The notes under the pieces are model-generated. The model worked only from the letters and a program-made list of their open reading frames with translations, was not told where the DNA came from and made no database searches. The position numbers were made by a program, and so were the translations under genes. Below are positions 26,045 through 35,930 of a stretch of DNA of 64,000 nucleotides, one piece after another. Within the stretch, counting starts at the first letter, position 1; every line of letters begins with the position of its first letter. The stretch comes from Alicyclobacillus_A sp963788285. GTDB taxonomy: Bacteria; Bacillota; Bacilli; Alicyclobacillales; Alicyclobacillaceae. Where the stretch lies: assembly GCA_963788285.1 (NCBI GenBank), contig CAWBGB010000006.1, positions 62,001-126,000 of the forward strand, given 5' to 3'.

Positions 26045-27712
26045 ATGAGAAGTGACATGATCAAGAAGGGCGTGGACAGGGCTCCCCATCGAAGTCTCCT
26101 GTACGCAACGGGGGTTAAGCCTACCGATTTACCGAAGCCGTTTATCGGTATTTGTAACTCATACGTAGACATTGTCCCTGGGCACGTGCACCTCAAGGAA
26201 CTTGGAGAAGTGGTCAAGGAGGCTATCCGCCGGGCCGGGGGTGTGCCATTCGAGTTTAACACCATTGGGGTGGACGACGGCATCGCAATGGGGCATATCG
26301 GCATGCGGTACTCATTGCCAAGTCGCGAGCTTATCGCGGATTCGGCAGAGACCATGATTCAGGCGCACTGGTTTGACGGCGTGTTCTTCATGCCGAACTG
26401 TGACAAAATCACTCCGGGCATGCTTATGGCTGCCGTTCGTACCAACGTTCCTGCCGTCTTTGTTTCCGGCGGGCCGATGGCGGCCGGCAGGACGAAATCC
26501 GGCAAACAGCTGTCTCTGTCCTCAGTGTTTGAGGGTGTTGGAAGTTATAAGTCGGGGCGCATCACGGACGAGGAATTGCTTGAGCTGGAAACCCAAGCTT
26601 GTCCGACGTGTGGATCTTGCAGTGGGATGTTCACGGCCAACTCCATGAACTGCATCATGGAAATGCTCGGAATCGCTCCGCCCGGCAATGGGACGATTCT
26701 CGCTATCTCGGAACAACGCAGGGAGCTGATCTTTCAGGCTGCAGAACAACTGATGGCAATGATTGAAAAGGACATCCGGCCGCGCGACATCATCACCGCT
26801 GAAGCGATTGACGATGCGTTTGCGCTGGATATGGCCATGGGCGGATCCACAAACACGGTTCTGCACTTGCTCGCGATTGCCCATGAGGCAGGGATTGAGT
26901 ACGACCTCAGGCGCATTAACGAAATTGCGCGACGAGTACCGTACCTAGCGAAGATCAGCCCAGCGTCAGACTATTCTATTCACGACGTGCATCTCGCAGG
27001 CGGTATCCAAGCGATCATCCATGAACTGGCGAAGATTGACGGTGCCATTCACGGGCATCGGATCACGGTGACAGGACGCAGTGTTGCGGAAAATGCAGCG
27101 TCTGCGGACATCCTCAATCCGGAAGTGATTCGGCCGCGGGACAACCCGTACAGCCCCGTCGGTGGACTCTCTATTCTCTATGGCAACCTCGCTCCTGATG
27201 GAGCTGTCATCAAGGTGGGCGCGGTGGATCCGAGCATCACTCGCTTCGAGGGCACGGCCATCGTCTTTGACTCTCAGGAGGACGCGCAGAAGGGCATTGA
27301 CGACGGTCTCGTGCAACCGGGGCACGTGGTGGTCATCCGCTACGAAGGGCCGAAGGGCGGGCCGGGGATGCCGGAAATGCTCGCACCCACGTCGGCGATT
27401 GTCGGCAGGGGCCTAGACACGCAAGTGGCCTTGATCACTGACGGGCGATTTTCCGGTGCAACGAGAGGCATCTGTGTCGGTCACATCTCGCCGGAGGCGG
27501 CAGAAGGCGGCCCGATTGGCTGGGTTGAGCCGGGAGACCGGATTGTCATTGACCTTGCGGCGCGCTCCATCGACGTTCTCCTTTCAGATGCCGAGCTGGA
27601 CGCTCGGAAAGAGCGGTTTACACCGCCCGATCCGAAAGTCAAGAGTGGTTATTTAGCACGCTACGCCAAACTGGTGACCTCCGCGAACACCGGTGGCGTG
27701 CTGAAGATATAA
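26045..27712 (+). CDS. ilvD: Dihydroxy-acid dehydratase
   Basis: A 555-residue iron-sulfur enzyme that dehydrates 2,3-dihydroxy-isovalerate or -methylvalerate. It opens MRSDMIKKGVDRAPHRSLLY. Cluster-ligand cysteines are seen in NCDKITPGM and CPTCGSCSGMFTANSMNC. The C-terminal DGRFSGATRG motif and GHISPEAAEGGPI are typical of DHAD rather than sugar-acid dehydratases. The start is ATG 26045, twelve bases after the ilvE stop and behind AAGGG; GTG 26042 is possible. Second gene of the operon. Confidence 0.96.
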   Translation: MRSDMIKKGVDRAPHRSLLYATGVKPTDLPKPFIGICNSYVDIVPGHVHLKELGEVVKEAIRRAGGVPFEFNTIGVDDGIAMGHIGMRYSLPSRELIADSAETMIQAHWFDGVFFMPNCDKITPGMLMAAVRTNVPAVFVSGGPMAAGRTKSGKQLSLSSVFEGVGSYKSGRITDEELLELETQACPTCGSCSGMFTANSMNCIMEMLGIAPPGNGTILAISEQRRELIFQAAEQLMAMIEKDIRPRDIITAEAIDDAFALDMAMGGSTNTVLHLLAIAHEAGIEYDLRRINEIARRVPYLAKISPASDYSIHDVHLAGGIQAIIHELAKIDGAIHGHRITVTGRSVAENAASADILNPEVIRPRDNPYSPVGGLSILYGNLAPDGAVIKVGAVDPSITRFEGTAIVFDSQEDAQKGIDDGLVQPGHVVVIRYEGPKGGPGMPEMLAPTSAIVGRGLDTQVALITDGRFSGATRGICVGHISPEAAEGGPIGWVEPGDRIVIDLAARSIDVLLSDAELDARKERFTPPDPKVKSGYLARYAKLVTSANTGGVLKI

Positions 27713-27740
27713 CTGATCCGATTTACGAGGGGGGATTGAA

Positions 27741-29465
27741 TTGAGAACCAATTCTGTGGAGGCGAACGCAGCAGAAACTCAGGCGGCCCAAGAGATGAGT
27801 GGTGCAGCGATGCTCGTGCAGGCCTTGAAGGAAGAGGGTGTGGACGTATTGTTCGGCTACCCGGGGGGTGCAGTGTTGCCGATTTACGACGCACTCTACC
27901 GCTGTGGAATCCGCCACATCCTCACTCGACATGAACAAGGCGGAATTCACGCTGCCGAGGGATATGCTCGTGTGACTGGGAGAGCCGGCGTGGTGATTGC
28001 CACCTCAGGGCCGGGCGCGACCAACCTCATCACTGGATTGACCGATGCCATGATGGATTCTCTGCCCTTGGTCGTTATTACAGGTCAGGTGAGCACCACC
28101 GTCATCGGCACGGACGCGTTTCAGGAAGCAGCGATTCTCAGCATCACGATGCCCATCACGAAACACAACTACCAGGTACGCAACGTTCAAGAATTGCCGC
28201 GCATCATCAAGGAAGCGTTTCACATCGCTCAAACGGGACGGCCGGGCCCCGTCTTGATTGACATCCCGAAGGATGTGTCGAACGCTGTGGGGTTATTTAC
28301 GTACGACCAACCCGTACACCTCCCTGGTTATCAGCCGACCGTGGTTCCAAATCGTCTCCAGATCCGCAAGGTTGCGGAAGCAGTGGCTGGGGCCAAAAAA
28401 CCGGTCATCCTGGCTGGAGCTGGCGTGCTTCACGCACGGGCACACCGAGCGCTACGAACATTTGCAGAGGAAGCCCGTATACCGGTGGTACACACGCTTC
28501 TCGGTCTAGGCGCATTTCCAGCAGAACACGAACTGTTTCTCGGAATGGGCGGGATGCACGGGACGTATGCGGCGAATATGGCGATGTACGAATCGGACCT
28601 TCTGATCAATATTGGTGCGCGGTTTGATGATAGGCTGACAGGTAATCTTCAACACTTCGCTCAGTTTGCAAAGGTTGTCCACATCGACATTGATCCCGCG
28701 GAAATTGGGAAGACGGTTCTCACCGACATCCCAGTTGTGGGTGACGCAAAAATGGCCCTGGAGATATTGTTGGAAGAGATGTTTTCTCCGAGTGATTCTC
28801 AGGAGTGGCTTCACTATCTGGATGGGCTGAAGCGGGACTATCCGCTGTGGTACGACCGCACCAGCACCGTATTGAAGCCGCAGCGCGTGATTGAGTGCCT
28901 ACACGACATCACCGGTGGCAATGCCATCGTCGTCACAGATGTCGGGCAGCATCAAATGTGGGCCGCACAATTCTATGCACTGTCAGAACCGAACCGATGG
29001 GTGACCTCCGGTGGCCTCGGCACGATGGGATTTGGGCTGCCGGCTGCCATTGGCGCGCAGATTGCAGAACCTTCCGCGACGGTTTGCGCGGTGCTTGGCG
29101 ACGGTGGATTTCAAATGACGCTTCAGGAGTTGTCCGTACTCACGGAATACAAACTGCCAGTTAAGGTCGTCATTCTCAACAACCAATCCCTCGGCATGGT
29201 GAGACAATGGCAGCAATTGTTTCACGGCGAACGGTACTCCGAGTCGTTGCTCTCACACCACCCGGACTTTATCAAACTTGCTGAAGCGTACGGCATGGCT
29301 GGCTTCGTGGTCCAGTCAACCGACGAGGTGGAAGGTGTGTTGCGGCAAGCGCTTGCAACACCTGGCCCGGTGATTGTGGAATGTAAGGTCGCACCGGACG
29401 AGAATGTGTATCCGATGGTGGCACCGGGCAAAGGAATCCATCAAATGGAGGGGGTGAAACCGTGA
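27741..29465 (+). CDS. ilvB: Acetolactate synthase large (catalytic) subunit
   Basis: A 574-residue thiamine-diphosphate enzyme that condenses two pyruvates, or pyruvate with 2-oxobutyrate. Domains in order are the pyrimidine-binding domain (FGYPGGAVLPIYDALY, catalytic Glu in RHEQGGIHAAEGYARVTG), the central FAD-binding domain, and the pyrophosphate-binding domain with GDGGFQMTLQEL and LNNQSLGMVRQW. TTG 27741 is chosen because GAGGGGGG lies just before it. ATG 27795 would shorten the N-terminus by 18 residues, which is also compatible with the family. It overlaps ilvN by four bases. Confidence 0.96.
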   Translation: MRTNSVEANAAETQAAQEMSGAAMLVQALKEEGVDVLFGYPGGAVLPIYDALYRCGIRHILTRHEQGGIHAAEGYARVTGRAGVVIATSGPGATNLITGLTDAMMDSLPLVVITGQVSTTVIGTDAFQEAAILSITMPITKHNYQVRNVQELPRIIKEAFHIAQTGRPGPVLIDIPKDVSNAVGLFTYDQPVHLPGYQPTVVPNRLQIRKVAEAVAGAKKPVILAGAGVLHARAHRALRTFAEEARIPVVHTLLGLGAFPAEHELFLGMGGMHGTYAANMAMYESDLLINIGARFDDRLTGNLQHFAQFAKVVHIDIDPAEIGKTVLTDIPVVGDAKMALEILLEEMFSPSDSQEWLHYLDGLKRDYPLWYDRTSTVLKPQRVIECLHDITGGNAIVVTDVGQHQMWAAQFYALSEPNRWVTSGGLGTMGFGLPAAIGAQIAEPSATVCAVLGDGGFQMTLQELSVLTEYKLPVKVVILNNQSLGMVRQWQQLFHGERYSESLLSHHPDFIKLAEAYGMAGFVVQSTDEVEGVLRQALATPGPVIVECKVAPDENVYPMVAPGKGIHQMEGVKP

Positions 29466-29992
29466 ACCGAATCTTGTCTGTCATCGTCAACAATCGAACC
29501 GGCGTCTTGAACCGAGTCACCGGCCTGTTTTTGAGGCGAGGGTTCAACATTCAAAGCATCACGGTCGGAACCACCGAGACGGTAGAATTGTCGCGAATGA
29601 CCATCCTTTTGGACGTGGACAGTGAGCGCGATGCCGAACAGGTCATCAAGCAATTGCACAAGCAGATTGACGTCATCAAAGTGTCCGACATCACCGAACA
29701 AGCTATCATAGCACGCGAGTTGGTCCTGCTCCGGGTGAACAGTCCCCTTTCCACCCGTGCAGAGATCTTCACGTTGATTGAACCGTTCCGTGCCACCGTT
29801 GTGGACGTAACGAGAGAGAGCATTACCATTCAAGCGACCGGCCACCCGGACAAGATTGAGGCGCTTATTGCATTACTAAGACCGTACGGTATTAAAGATT
29901 TAGCGCGGACGGGTGTCACGGCGTTCACGCGCGAAGTGGACCGACAGACAGAGGGGAACAAGTCGAATCGCATGCAATTGATCCCGCTGTAA
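29462..29992 (+). CDS. ilvN: Acetolactate synthase small (regulatory) subunit
   Basis: A 176-residue regulatory subunit that conveys valine feedback inhibition and stimulates the large subunit. It has an N-terminal ACT domain (LSVIVNNRTGVLNRVTGLFLRRGFNIQS, seen as LSVIVNNRTGVLNRVTGLF) and a C-terminal domain with SITIQATGHPDKIEALI and IKDLARTGVTAFTR. GTG 29462 overlaps the ilvB stop, which implies coupled translation in a 1:1 ratio. Length is normal for the ilvN/ilvH family; which symbol is used differs between species. Confidence 0.95.
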   Translation: MNRILSVIVNNRTGVLNRVTGLFLRRGFNIQSITVGTTETVELSRMTILLDVDSERDAEQVIKQLHKQIDVIKVSDITEQAIIARELVLLRVNSPLSTRAEIFTLIEPFRATVVDVTRESITIQATGHPDKIEALIALLRPYGIKDLARTGVTAFTREVDRQTEGNKSNRMQLIPL

Positions 29993-30049
29993 CATTCGCT
30001 GGTATTTACACCGTAAACACCGAATCTTTCGAAGAAAGGGAAGATCATC

Positions 30050-31072
30050 ATGGCAAAAATGTACTACGACAACGACGTTTCGCTCGCGACACTTTCTGAA
30101 AAGACGGTTGCCATCGTTGGGTATGGATCCCAGGGTCACGCGCACGCACAAAACCTCCGCGATAGCGGTGTGCAAGTGGTGATTGGGCAGCGCGCGGGCC
30201 GGTCTTTCGAAAAGGCCAAGGAAGATGGTTTCAAGGTCCTGCCAGTGGCAGAGGCGGTTCAGCAAGCGGATGTTGTGATGCTGTTGCTTCCTGACGAGAA
30301 GCAGAAACAAGTGTACGAAGCGGACATTGCTCCCTATTTGGAACGAGGGAAGGCCATCGCATTTGCGCACGGATTCAACATTCACTTTGGACAGATTGTC
30401 CCGCCGGCGGACGTCGACGTGTTCCTGGTGGCTCCGAAGGGACCGGGACACCTCGTGCGTCGCGTGTTCACTGAGGGTGGTGGTGTACCCGCGTTGATTG
30501 CGGTGCATCAGGATGCAAGTGGCTTTGCGAGAGAAACGGCCTTTGCGTACGCACGCGGCATTGGAGCGACGCGTGCTGGCGTTCTGGAAACTACGTTTAA
30601 GGAAGAGACGGAAACAGACCTGTTCGGCGAGCAGGCGGTGCTCTGTGGTGGACTGAGTGCGCTCATCAAGGCGGGCTTCGAAACGTTGACCGAGGCTGGA
30701 TACCAACCTGAGCTCGCCTACTTCGAGTGTCTACATGAAATGAAACTGATTGTGGATCTGTTGTACGAGGGCGGCTTGTCCGGTATGCGCTATTCCATTT
30801 CGGACACGGCACAGTGGGGAGATTTTACGGCTGGGCCGCGGATTGTCAACGACGCTGTACGCCAGGAAATGAAGGCGTTGCTCTCGGAAATCCAGGATGG
30901 CACGTTTGCAAAGCGGTGGATTCAGGAGAACGAGGACAATCGTCCGATATTCAATGCCATCAATGAACAAGAAAAGCAGCATCCCGTAGAAGTTGTCGGC
31001 CGTCAATTGCGCGACATGATGCCATTCATCAAAAACAAATACCGGGAGGTCGTGCCAAGTGCGCAACATTGA
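30050..31072 (+). CDS. ilvC: Ketol-acid reductoisomerase (class I)
   Basis: A 340-residue NADPH-dependent enzyme that isomerises and reduces acetolactate. The Rossmann motif is VAIVGYGSQGHAHAQNL with the cofactor-specifying loop VIGQRAGRSFEKA. Magnesium ligands lie in TDLFGEQAVLCGG and FECLHEMKLIVDLLYE. Length marks it as the short class I form. ATG 30050 follows GAAAGGGAAG. It overlaps leuA by 14 bases at the 3' end. Cofactor preference cannot be fixed, since the loop has Arg-Ala-Gly-Arg-Ser, consistent with NADPH. Confidence 0.97.
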   Translation: MAKMYYDNDVSLATLSEKTVAIVGYGSQGHAHAQNLRDSGVQVVIGQRAGRSFEKAKEDGFKVLPVAEAVQQADVVMLLLPDEKQKQVYEADIAPYLERGKAIAFAHGFNIHFGQIVPPADVDVFLVAPKGPGHLVRRVFTEGGGVPALIAVHQDASGFARETAFAYARGIGATRAGVLETTFKEETETDLFGEQAVLCGGLSALIKAGFETLTEAGYQPELAYFECLHEMKLIVDLLYEGGLSGMRYSISDTAQWGDFTAGPRIVNDAVRQEMKALLSEIQDGTFAKRWIQENEDNRPIFNAINEQEKQHPVEVVGRQLRDMMPFIKNKYREVVPSAQH

Positions 31073-32597
31073 CGTCTTCGACACTACGCTCCGAGATGGG
31101 GAACAGTCGGCCGGAGTCAACTTGCACGCACATGAAAAACTGGAGATTGCCTCTCAGTTGGAACGGTTCGGCGTGGATATCATGGAGGCTGGGTTTCCGG
31201 CTTCCTCCCGTGGGGACTTCCTCGCCGTCCAGGAGATCGCTAAGCAGATCAAGAACTGCTCGGTCGCTGGTTTGGCCAGGTCGACGATAGAGGACATCGA
31301 CACTGCTTGGGAGGCGCTGAAAGGCGCAGTGGCACCGCGTCTACACATCTTTCTTGCAACGTCCCCGATTCATATGCAATACAAGCTGCGCATGCAACCG
31401 CATGAAGTCGTGGAAGCTGCTGTACAGTCTGTTCGACACGCGGCGAAATACTTCCCCGTTGTGGAGTGGTCCGCAGAAGACGCCACCCGCAGTGATTGGG
31501 ATTTTCTCGTTCAGATTGTCGAGCGAGTGATAGACGCAGGAGCGAAGGTGATTAACCTGCCGGACACGGTAGGGTACGCGTCCCCAGAAGAGTACGCCCG
31601 CCTGTTCCGGTACATCCGGGAACATGTGCCCAACATCCATCGGGCCAAGTTGTCTGCCCATTGCCACGACGACTTAGGGTTGGCAGTGGCCAACAGTCTG
31701 GCGGCCATTGACGCGGGCGTCGACCAGATTGAAGGGACCATCAACGGCATCGGGGAACGAGCCGGTAATGCATCCCTCGAGGAAATCGCTGTGGCCCTCG
31801 CCATACGCAAGGACGTCTACCAAGTTCAAACCAACCTTGACCTTTCTCAAATTGTCCTCACCAGTCGGCTGGTCAGTAAATTGACTGGAATGCCAGTACC
31901 GCCCAACAAGGCGGTCGTCGGCGCGAATGCGTTTGCCCACGAATCGGGCATTCACCAGGACGGCGTGCTGAAAAACGCACTGACTTACGAAATCATCTCG
32001 CCCGAAATGGTTGGGTTGTCGTCGAATCAAATGGTGTTGGGCAAACACTCCGGTCGTCACGCATTTCGAGAAAGGTGTCTGGAGCTGGGGCTGCGCTTAA
32101 ACGACGTCGCGTTCAATGAGTTGTTTAAGGCCTTTAAGGAACTCACAGAAAAGAAGAAAGAGGTCACCGACGACGACATCCTCGCCCTTGCGACGGACGT
32201 GGCCGGGCAACAAAACGGGTATGAGCTGCAGTTGTTACACATTTCGTATGGTTCCAACGGCGTTGCGACGTCGACCGTCGGGATTCGGAAACCGGATGGA
32301 ACGGTGGTTCGCGAAGCGGCTACGGGCCAAGGGAGCGTCGAAGCGATTTACCGGACGTTGGAACGCGCACTGTCTGAGCCCGTGGTTCTGAGTGACTATC
32401 GCATTCAGTCCACCACGAGCGGCAAAGACGCTTTGGCAGAAGTTTACGTTAAAGTGAAGTACCACGGACACGTGGCCAACGGCCGCGGTGTGGACAGCGA
32501 CGTCCTCTTAGCATCTGCCAAATCGTTCTTAGATGCCATCAACCGCATCATATTGAAAGAACAGTTTGAACTGATTGCCACAGCCACAAACAGTTGA
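31059..32597 (+). CDS. leuA: 2-Isopropylmalate synthase
   Basis: A 512-residue enzyme that condenses 2-oxoisovalerate with acetyl-CoA, the first leucine-specific step. The TIM-barrel starts VFDTTLRDGEQSAGVNL with the metal-binding Asp. Metal histidines are in SAHCHDDLGLAVANSL, and GTINGIGERAGNASLEE is conserved. A C-terminal LeuA dimer domain (residues about 390-510) is the leucine feedback site. GTG 31059 lies inside the ilvC end and is preceded by GGGAGGTCG. Length is that of the short bacterial LeuA type. Homocitrate or citramalate synthase are less likely because of the operon. Confidence 0.95.
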   Translation: MRNIDVFDTTLRDGEQSAGVNLHAHEKLEIASQLERFGVDIMEAGFPASSRGDFLAVQEIAKQIKNCSVAGLARSTIEDIDTAWEALKGAVAPRLHIFLATSPIHMQYKLRMQPHEVVEAAVQSVRHAAKYFPVVEWSAEDATRSDWDFLVQIVERVIDAGAKVINLPDTVGYASPEEYARLFRYIREHVPNIHRAKLSAHCHDDLGLAVANSLAAIDAGVDQIEGTINGIGERAGNASLEEIAVALAIRKDVYQVQTNLDLSQIVLTSRLVSKLTGMPVPPNKAVVGANAFAHESGIHQDGVLKNALTYEIISPEMVGLSSNQMVLGKHSGRHAFRERCLELGLRLNDVAFNELFKAFKELTEKKKEVTDDDILALATDVAGQQNGYELQLLHISYGSNGVATSTVGIRKPDGTVVREAATGQGSVEAIYRTLERALSEPVVLSDYRIQSTTSGKDALAEVYVKVKYHGHVANGRGVDSDVLLASAKSFLDAINRIILKEQFELIATATNS

Positions 32598-32632
32598 GTG
32601 ATTGCATATCGGCACAGTCAGGAGAGAGAGGC

Positions 32633-33736
32633 GTGGAAAAACGAATCTGTGTGTTGCCTGGAGACGGGATTGGACCGGAAGTCACGGCGGAAGCCGTAAA
32701 ACTATTGGAAGATGTGGGACGACGCTTTGGCCATCGTTTCGACGTCGTGTACGGAGACGTCGGCGGCAGCGCGGTAGATCAGCACGGTACGCCATTGCCT
32801 GCGGCAACATTGGCAGCGTGTGACACGAGCGATGCTGTGTTGCTGGGGGCCGTGGGCGGGCCGAAATGGGATAAGGAGCCCGTGGAGCGTCGACCGGAGA
32901 CGGGTTTGCTGGGGTTGCGCAAACATCTGGGCGTGTACGCAAACCTGCGTCCGGTAAAGGTGTTTGAGGAGTTAGCCAATGCTTCGACGTTAAAGCCCGA
33001 GGTGCTCGCGGGTATCAATCTGGTGATTGTTCGCGAACTGACGGGTGGACTGTATTTTGGTCAGCCGCGCGGCAGACAGGTTGGTCCAGACGGCGTGGAA
33101 GTGGTCGACACCTTGAAGTACACCGAGCACGAAATCGAACGAATTCTCGTCACAGCGTTTGAGATTGCTCGCCTTCGGCGGAAGGTTGTGACCTCCGTCG
33201 ATAAAGCAAATGTTCTCGAAAGTAGCCGGCTGTGGCGCGAGGTTGCGGAGCGAGTGGCGGATAGGTATCCGGATGTCACACTCAACCACGTGCTGGTGGA
33301 CAATGCTGCGATGCAATTGGTCAAAAATCCCGCGCAGTTTGACGTGATTGTCACCGAGAACCTGTTTGGCGACATTCTGAGTGACGAAGCCGCCATGTTG
33401 ACGGGGTCCATCGGGATGTTGCCGTCGGCAAGCCTCGGCGCAGGTCCGGGATTGTATGAGCCGGTTCACGGGTCCGCACCGGACATTGCAGGTAAGGGCT
33501 TGGCAAATCCACTGGCCACGTTTCTGTCTCTGGCATTGATGCTTCGGCACTCGTTTGGACTTCAGCAGGAGGCTGACGCAGTCCAAAGGGCCGTCGAGTG
33601 GACATTACGGCAAGGCTGGAGGACAGCCGACCTGACCGGGGGACAACCTCCATATCTGACAACAACCGAGATGGGAGACCGGGTACGGGATGCCATCCTC
33701 ACGGGGGAATACGAAAATGCCAAAGACCTTGTTTGA
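32633..33736 (+). CDS. leuB: 3-Isopropylmalate dehydrogenase
   Basis: A 367-residue NAD-dependent decarboxylating dehydrogenase. It starts ICVLPGDGIGPEVTAEAV. The substrate loop is PETGLLGLRKHLGVYANLRP, and the cofactor/metal part is ENLFGDILSDEAAMLTGSIG with GSAPDIAGKGLANP. GTG 32633 is chosen because AGGAGAGAGAG precedes it; the frame is open to 32594 overlapping leuA, but the 13 extra residues fit no family N-terminus. The 3' end overlaps leuC by 20 bases. Confidence 0.96.
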   Translation: MEKRICVLPGDGIGPEVTAEAVKLLEDVGRRFGHRFDVVYGDVGGSAVDQHGTPLPAATLAACDTSDAVLLGAVGGPKWDKEPVERRPETGLLGLRKHLGVYANLRPVKVFEELANASTLKPEVLAGINLVIVRELTGGLYFGQPRGRQVGPDGVEVVDTLKYTEHEIERILVTAFEIARLRRKVVTSVDKANVLESSRLWREVAERVADRYPDVTLNHVLVDNAAMQLVKNPAQFDVIVTENLFGDILSDEAAMLTGSIGMLPSASLGAGPGLYEPVHGSAPDIAGKGLANPLATFLSLALMLRHSFGLQQEADAVQRAVEWTLRQGWRTADLTGGQPPYLTTTEMGDRVRDAILTGEYENAKDLV

Positions 33737-35132
33737 AAAGATTTGGGATGCGCACGTGGTGACTCAGCCCGATGGGGGACCTGCCCTCTTGTACATTGAC
33801 TTGCACTTGGTGCACGAGGTGACTTCTCCGCAGGCATTTGAAGGGTTGCGATTGACAGGAAGATCCGTTCGTCGCCCAGACCGGACGTTTGCAACGATGG
33901 ATCATAATGTACCGACGGACAATCCGTTCCAGGTCAAAGATCCCATTGCGGCCAAACAGATTTCCACGCTGGCAGAGAACTGCCGGCAGTTTGGTATCCC
34001 GTTGGCAGGGCTGGACAGTCCTGACCAGGGGATTGTTCACGTGATTGGGCCGGAACTCGGCTTGACACTGCCTGGAAAAACGGTGGTCTGCGGTGATAGC
34101 CACACGTCCACGCATGGCGCATTCGGGGCCCTTGCGTTTGGCATCGGAACCAGCGAAGTGGAACACGTGCTTGCGACACAATGCCTTTGGCAGAAACGCC
34201 CGCAGACACTTCAACTGGATTTGCAAGGAACACGTGCACCGGGTGTCACCGCGAAGGATGTGATCCTCGGGGTCATTGCGCAACACGGTGTGTCGTTCGG
34301 CACCGGATATGTCATTGAATTCACCGGACCTGTAGTGCGCGCCATGTCTATGGAGGAACGCATGACGTTGTGCAACATGGTCATTGAAGGCGGCGCGCGA
34401 GCGGGGCTGGTTGGACCAGACGAAACGACGTTTGCGTACGTGCGAGGTCGCCGCTACGCGCCAGCAGACTCGGAGTTCGACCAGTACGTGGAGGCTTGGA
34501 AAGCGTTGAACACGGACGAGGGAGCTACATACGACCGTGTCATCCGCTTTGACGTCTCGGATCTGGAGCCGCAGGTGACCTGGGGAACCAACCCAGCGAT
34601 GTGCGTCGGCGTGAACGGTACGGTGCCGGATCCCAGTCAATATGATAACGACGTAGAGCGAAAAGCTGTGGAACAAGCCCTGCAGTACATGGGACTGAAG
34701 CCCGGTACACCGGTCCAGGACATCGAGATTCACCATGTTTTCATTGGCTCTTGCACAAATTCGCGCATTGAAGATCTTCGTGTCGCCGCAGAAGTGGTGC
34801 GTAACCGAAAAGTGGCACCGGGGGTTCGCGCTCTGGTCGTGCCTGGTTCCAAGCGCGTGAAAGAACAGGCCGAAGCAGAAGGTTTGCACGAAGTATTCAA
34901 AAGTGCAGGATTCGAATGGAGGGAGTCCGGGTGCAGTATGTGCCTAGCGATGAATCCGGACACGGTGCCTGCAGGTGAACGTTGCGCATCCACGTCAAAT
35001 CGGAACTTCGAGGGCCGACAGGGCCGGGGCGCGCGGACGCACTTGGTCAGTCCTGCCATGGCAGCCGCTGCTGCCATAGCTGGACGGTTTGTCGATGTAC
35101 GAAAACTGATAACGTCTTACCAGACGAGTTGA
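33717..35132 (+). CDS. leuC: 3-Isopropylmalate dehydratase large subunit
   Basis: A 471-residue aconitase-family subunit carrying the [4Fe-4S] cluster. It opens PKTLFEKIWDAHVV. Family motifs are CGDSHTSTHGAFGALAFGIG and the cluster cysteines in GSCTNSRIEDLR and SGCSMCLAMNPD. NRNFEGRQGRGARTHLVSP near the C-terminus is typical of LeuC. ATG 33717 follows ACGGGGGAA inside the leuB end. It forms the isomerase with LeuD 84 bp downstream. Confidence 0.97.
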   Translation: MPKTLFEKIWDAHVVTQPDGGPALLYIDLHLVHEVTSPQAFEGLRLTGRSVRRPDRTFATMDHNVPTDNPFQVKDPIAAKQISTLAENCRQFGIPLAGLDSPDQGIVHVIGPELGLTLPGKTVVCGDSHTSTHGAFGALAFGIGTSEVEHVLATQCLWQKRPQTLQLDLQGTRAPGVTAKDVILGVIAQHGVSFGTGYVIEFTGPVVRAMSMEERMTLCNMVIEGGARAGLVGPDETTFAYVRGRRYAPADSEFDQYVEAWKALNTDEGATYDRVIRFDVSDLEPQVTWGTNPAMCVGVNGTVPDPSQYDNDVERKAVEQALQYMGLKPGTPVQDIEIHHVFIGSCTNSRIEDLRVAAEVVRNRKVAPGVRALVVPGSKRVKEQAEAEGLHEVFKSAGFEWRESGCSMCLAMNPDTVPAGERCASTSNRNFEGRQGRGARTHLVSPAMAAAAAIAGRFVDVRKLITSYQTS

Positions 35133-35216
35133 TAGGCTCGAGGACATCGCAGTCTGTGTGAAGTCTCGGAAACTGGCATCACACTATGGGTTAGTTCGTA
35201 AGGAGGGAGAACGGTC

Positions 35217-35819
35217 TTGGAACCTTTGGTCCGACATCGCGGAAAGGTCGCGCGCCTGAACCGTGTAAACGTGGATACTGATCAGATTATTCCCAAGCAG
35301 TTTTTAAAGCGCGTTGAACGATCGGGTTTTGGTCAATTTCTATTCTACGACTGGCGGTTTCGACCGGATGGATCTATCAATCCAGAGTTCGAGTTAAATC
35401 AGCCGCAGTACAGCGGCGCTTCGATTCTGGTGGCTGGTGCAAACTTTGGCTGCGGTTCTTCCCGTGAACACGCGCCATGGGCGCTGCTCGACTACGGATT
35501 TCGCATCATCATTGCGCCGTCGTTTGCCGATATTTTCTACAACAATTGCTTTAAGAACGGTATTTTGCCGATTGTACTGTCGCAATCGGACGTGGACAGT
35601 GTGATGAACAAGGCCCTGGTTCCCGGGTATGAGCTGGAAGTCGATGTGGAACGCCAGACCGTGACGGACGGTCACGGCTGGGTGTCCACATTCTCTGTTG
35701 ATGAGTTTCGGCGTAACATGTTGCTGAAGGGACTCGATGAAATTGGCCTCACCTTGCAATTCGAGGCTGCGATTGCGGAGTACGAAAGGAAACGGGAGTC
35801 TGTACAACCTGTGTTGTAA
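35217..35819 (+). CDS. leuD: 3-Isopropylmalate dehydratase small subunit
   Basis: A 200-residue swivel-domain subunit that completes the isopropylmalate isomerase. The substrate-binding segment GANFGCGSSREHAPWALLDY and NVDTDQIIPKQFLKR are diagnostic. The start is TTG 35217 behind AAGGAGGGAGAA, and the protein then begins with the family's LVRHRGKVARLNRVNVDTD-like stretch. Last gene of the nine-gene operon; a terminator hairpin follows 22 bp after the stop. Confidence 0.96.
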   Translation: MEPLVRHRGKVARLNRVNVDTDQIIPKQFLKRVERSGFGQFLFYDWRFRPDGSINPEFELNQPQYSGASILVAGANFGCGSSREHAPWALLDYGFRIIIAPSFADIFYNNCFKNGILPIVLSQSDVDSVMNKALVPGYELEVDVERQTVTDGHGWVSTFSVDEFRRNMLLKGLDEIGLTLQFEAAIAEYERKRESVQPVL

Positions 35820-35841
35820 TTCTTTTGTATGGGGATTCTTC

Positions 35842-35880
35842 AAAGCACCCGCGCCTGTGGCCTGCGGGTGCTTTCTCTAT
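35842..35880 (+). terminator. Terminator of the ilv-leu operon
   Basis: AAAGCACCCGC (35842-35852) and GCGGGTGCTTT (35864-35874) form an 11-bp stem, followed by CTCTAT. The A-rich 5' side and T-rich 3' side suggest it could also work leftward for the radical SAM gene that ends at 35931. Confidence 0.75.
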
Positions 35881-35930
35881 GGCTCTGTTCGAGGTGAGCG
35901 TGCAGGTAGCGCTGGAACAATGGAATACTG

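Noticed and set aside
33699..34889. 396-codon minus-strand frame inside leuC
   Set aside because: It is antisense to a gene with clear aconitase motifs; long shadow frames are common at this GC content.
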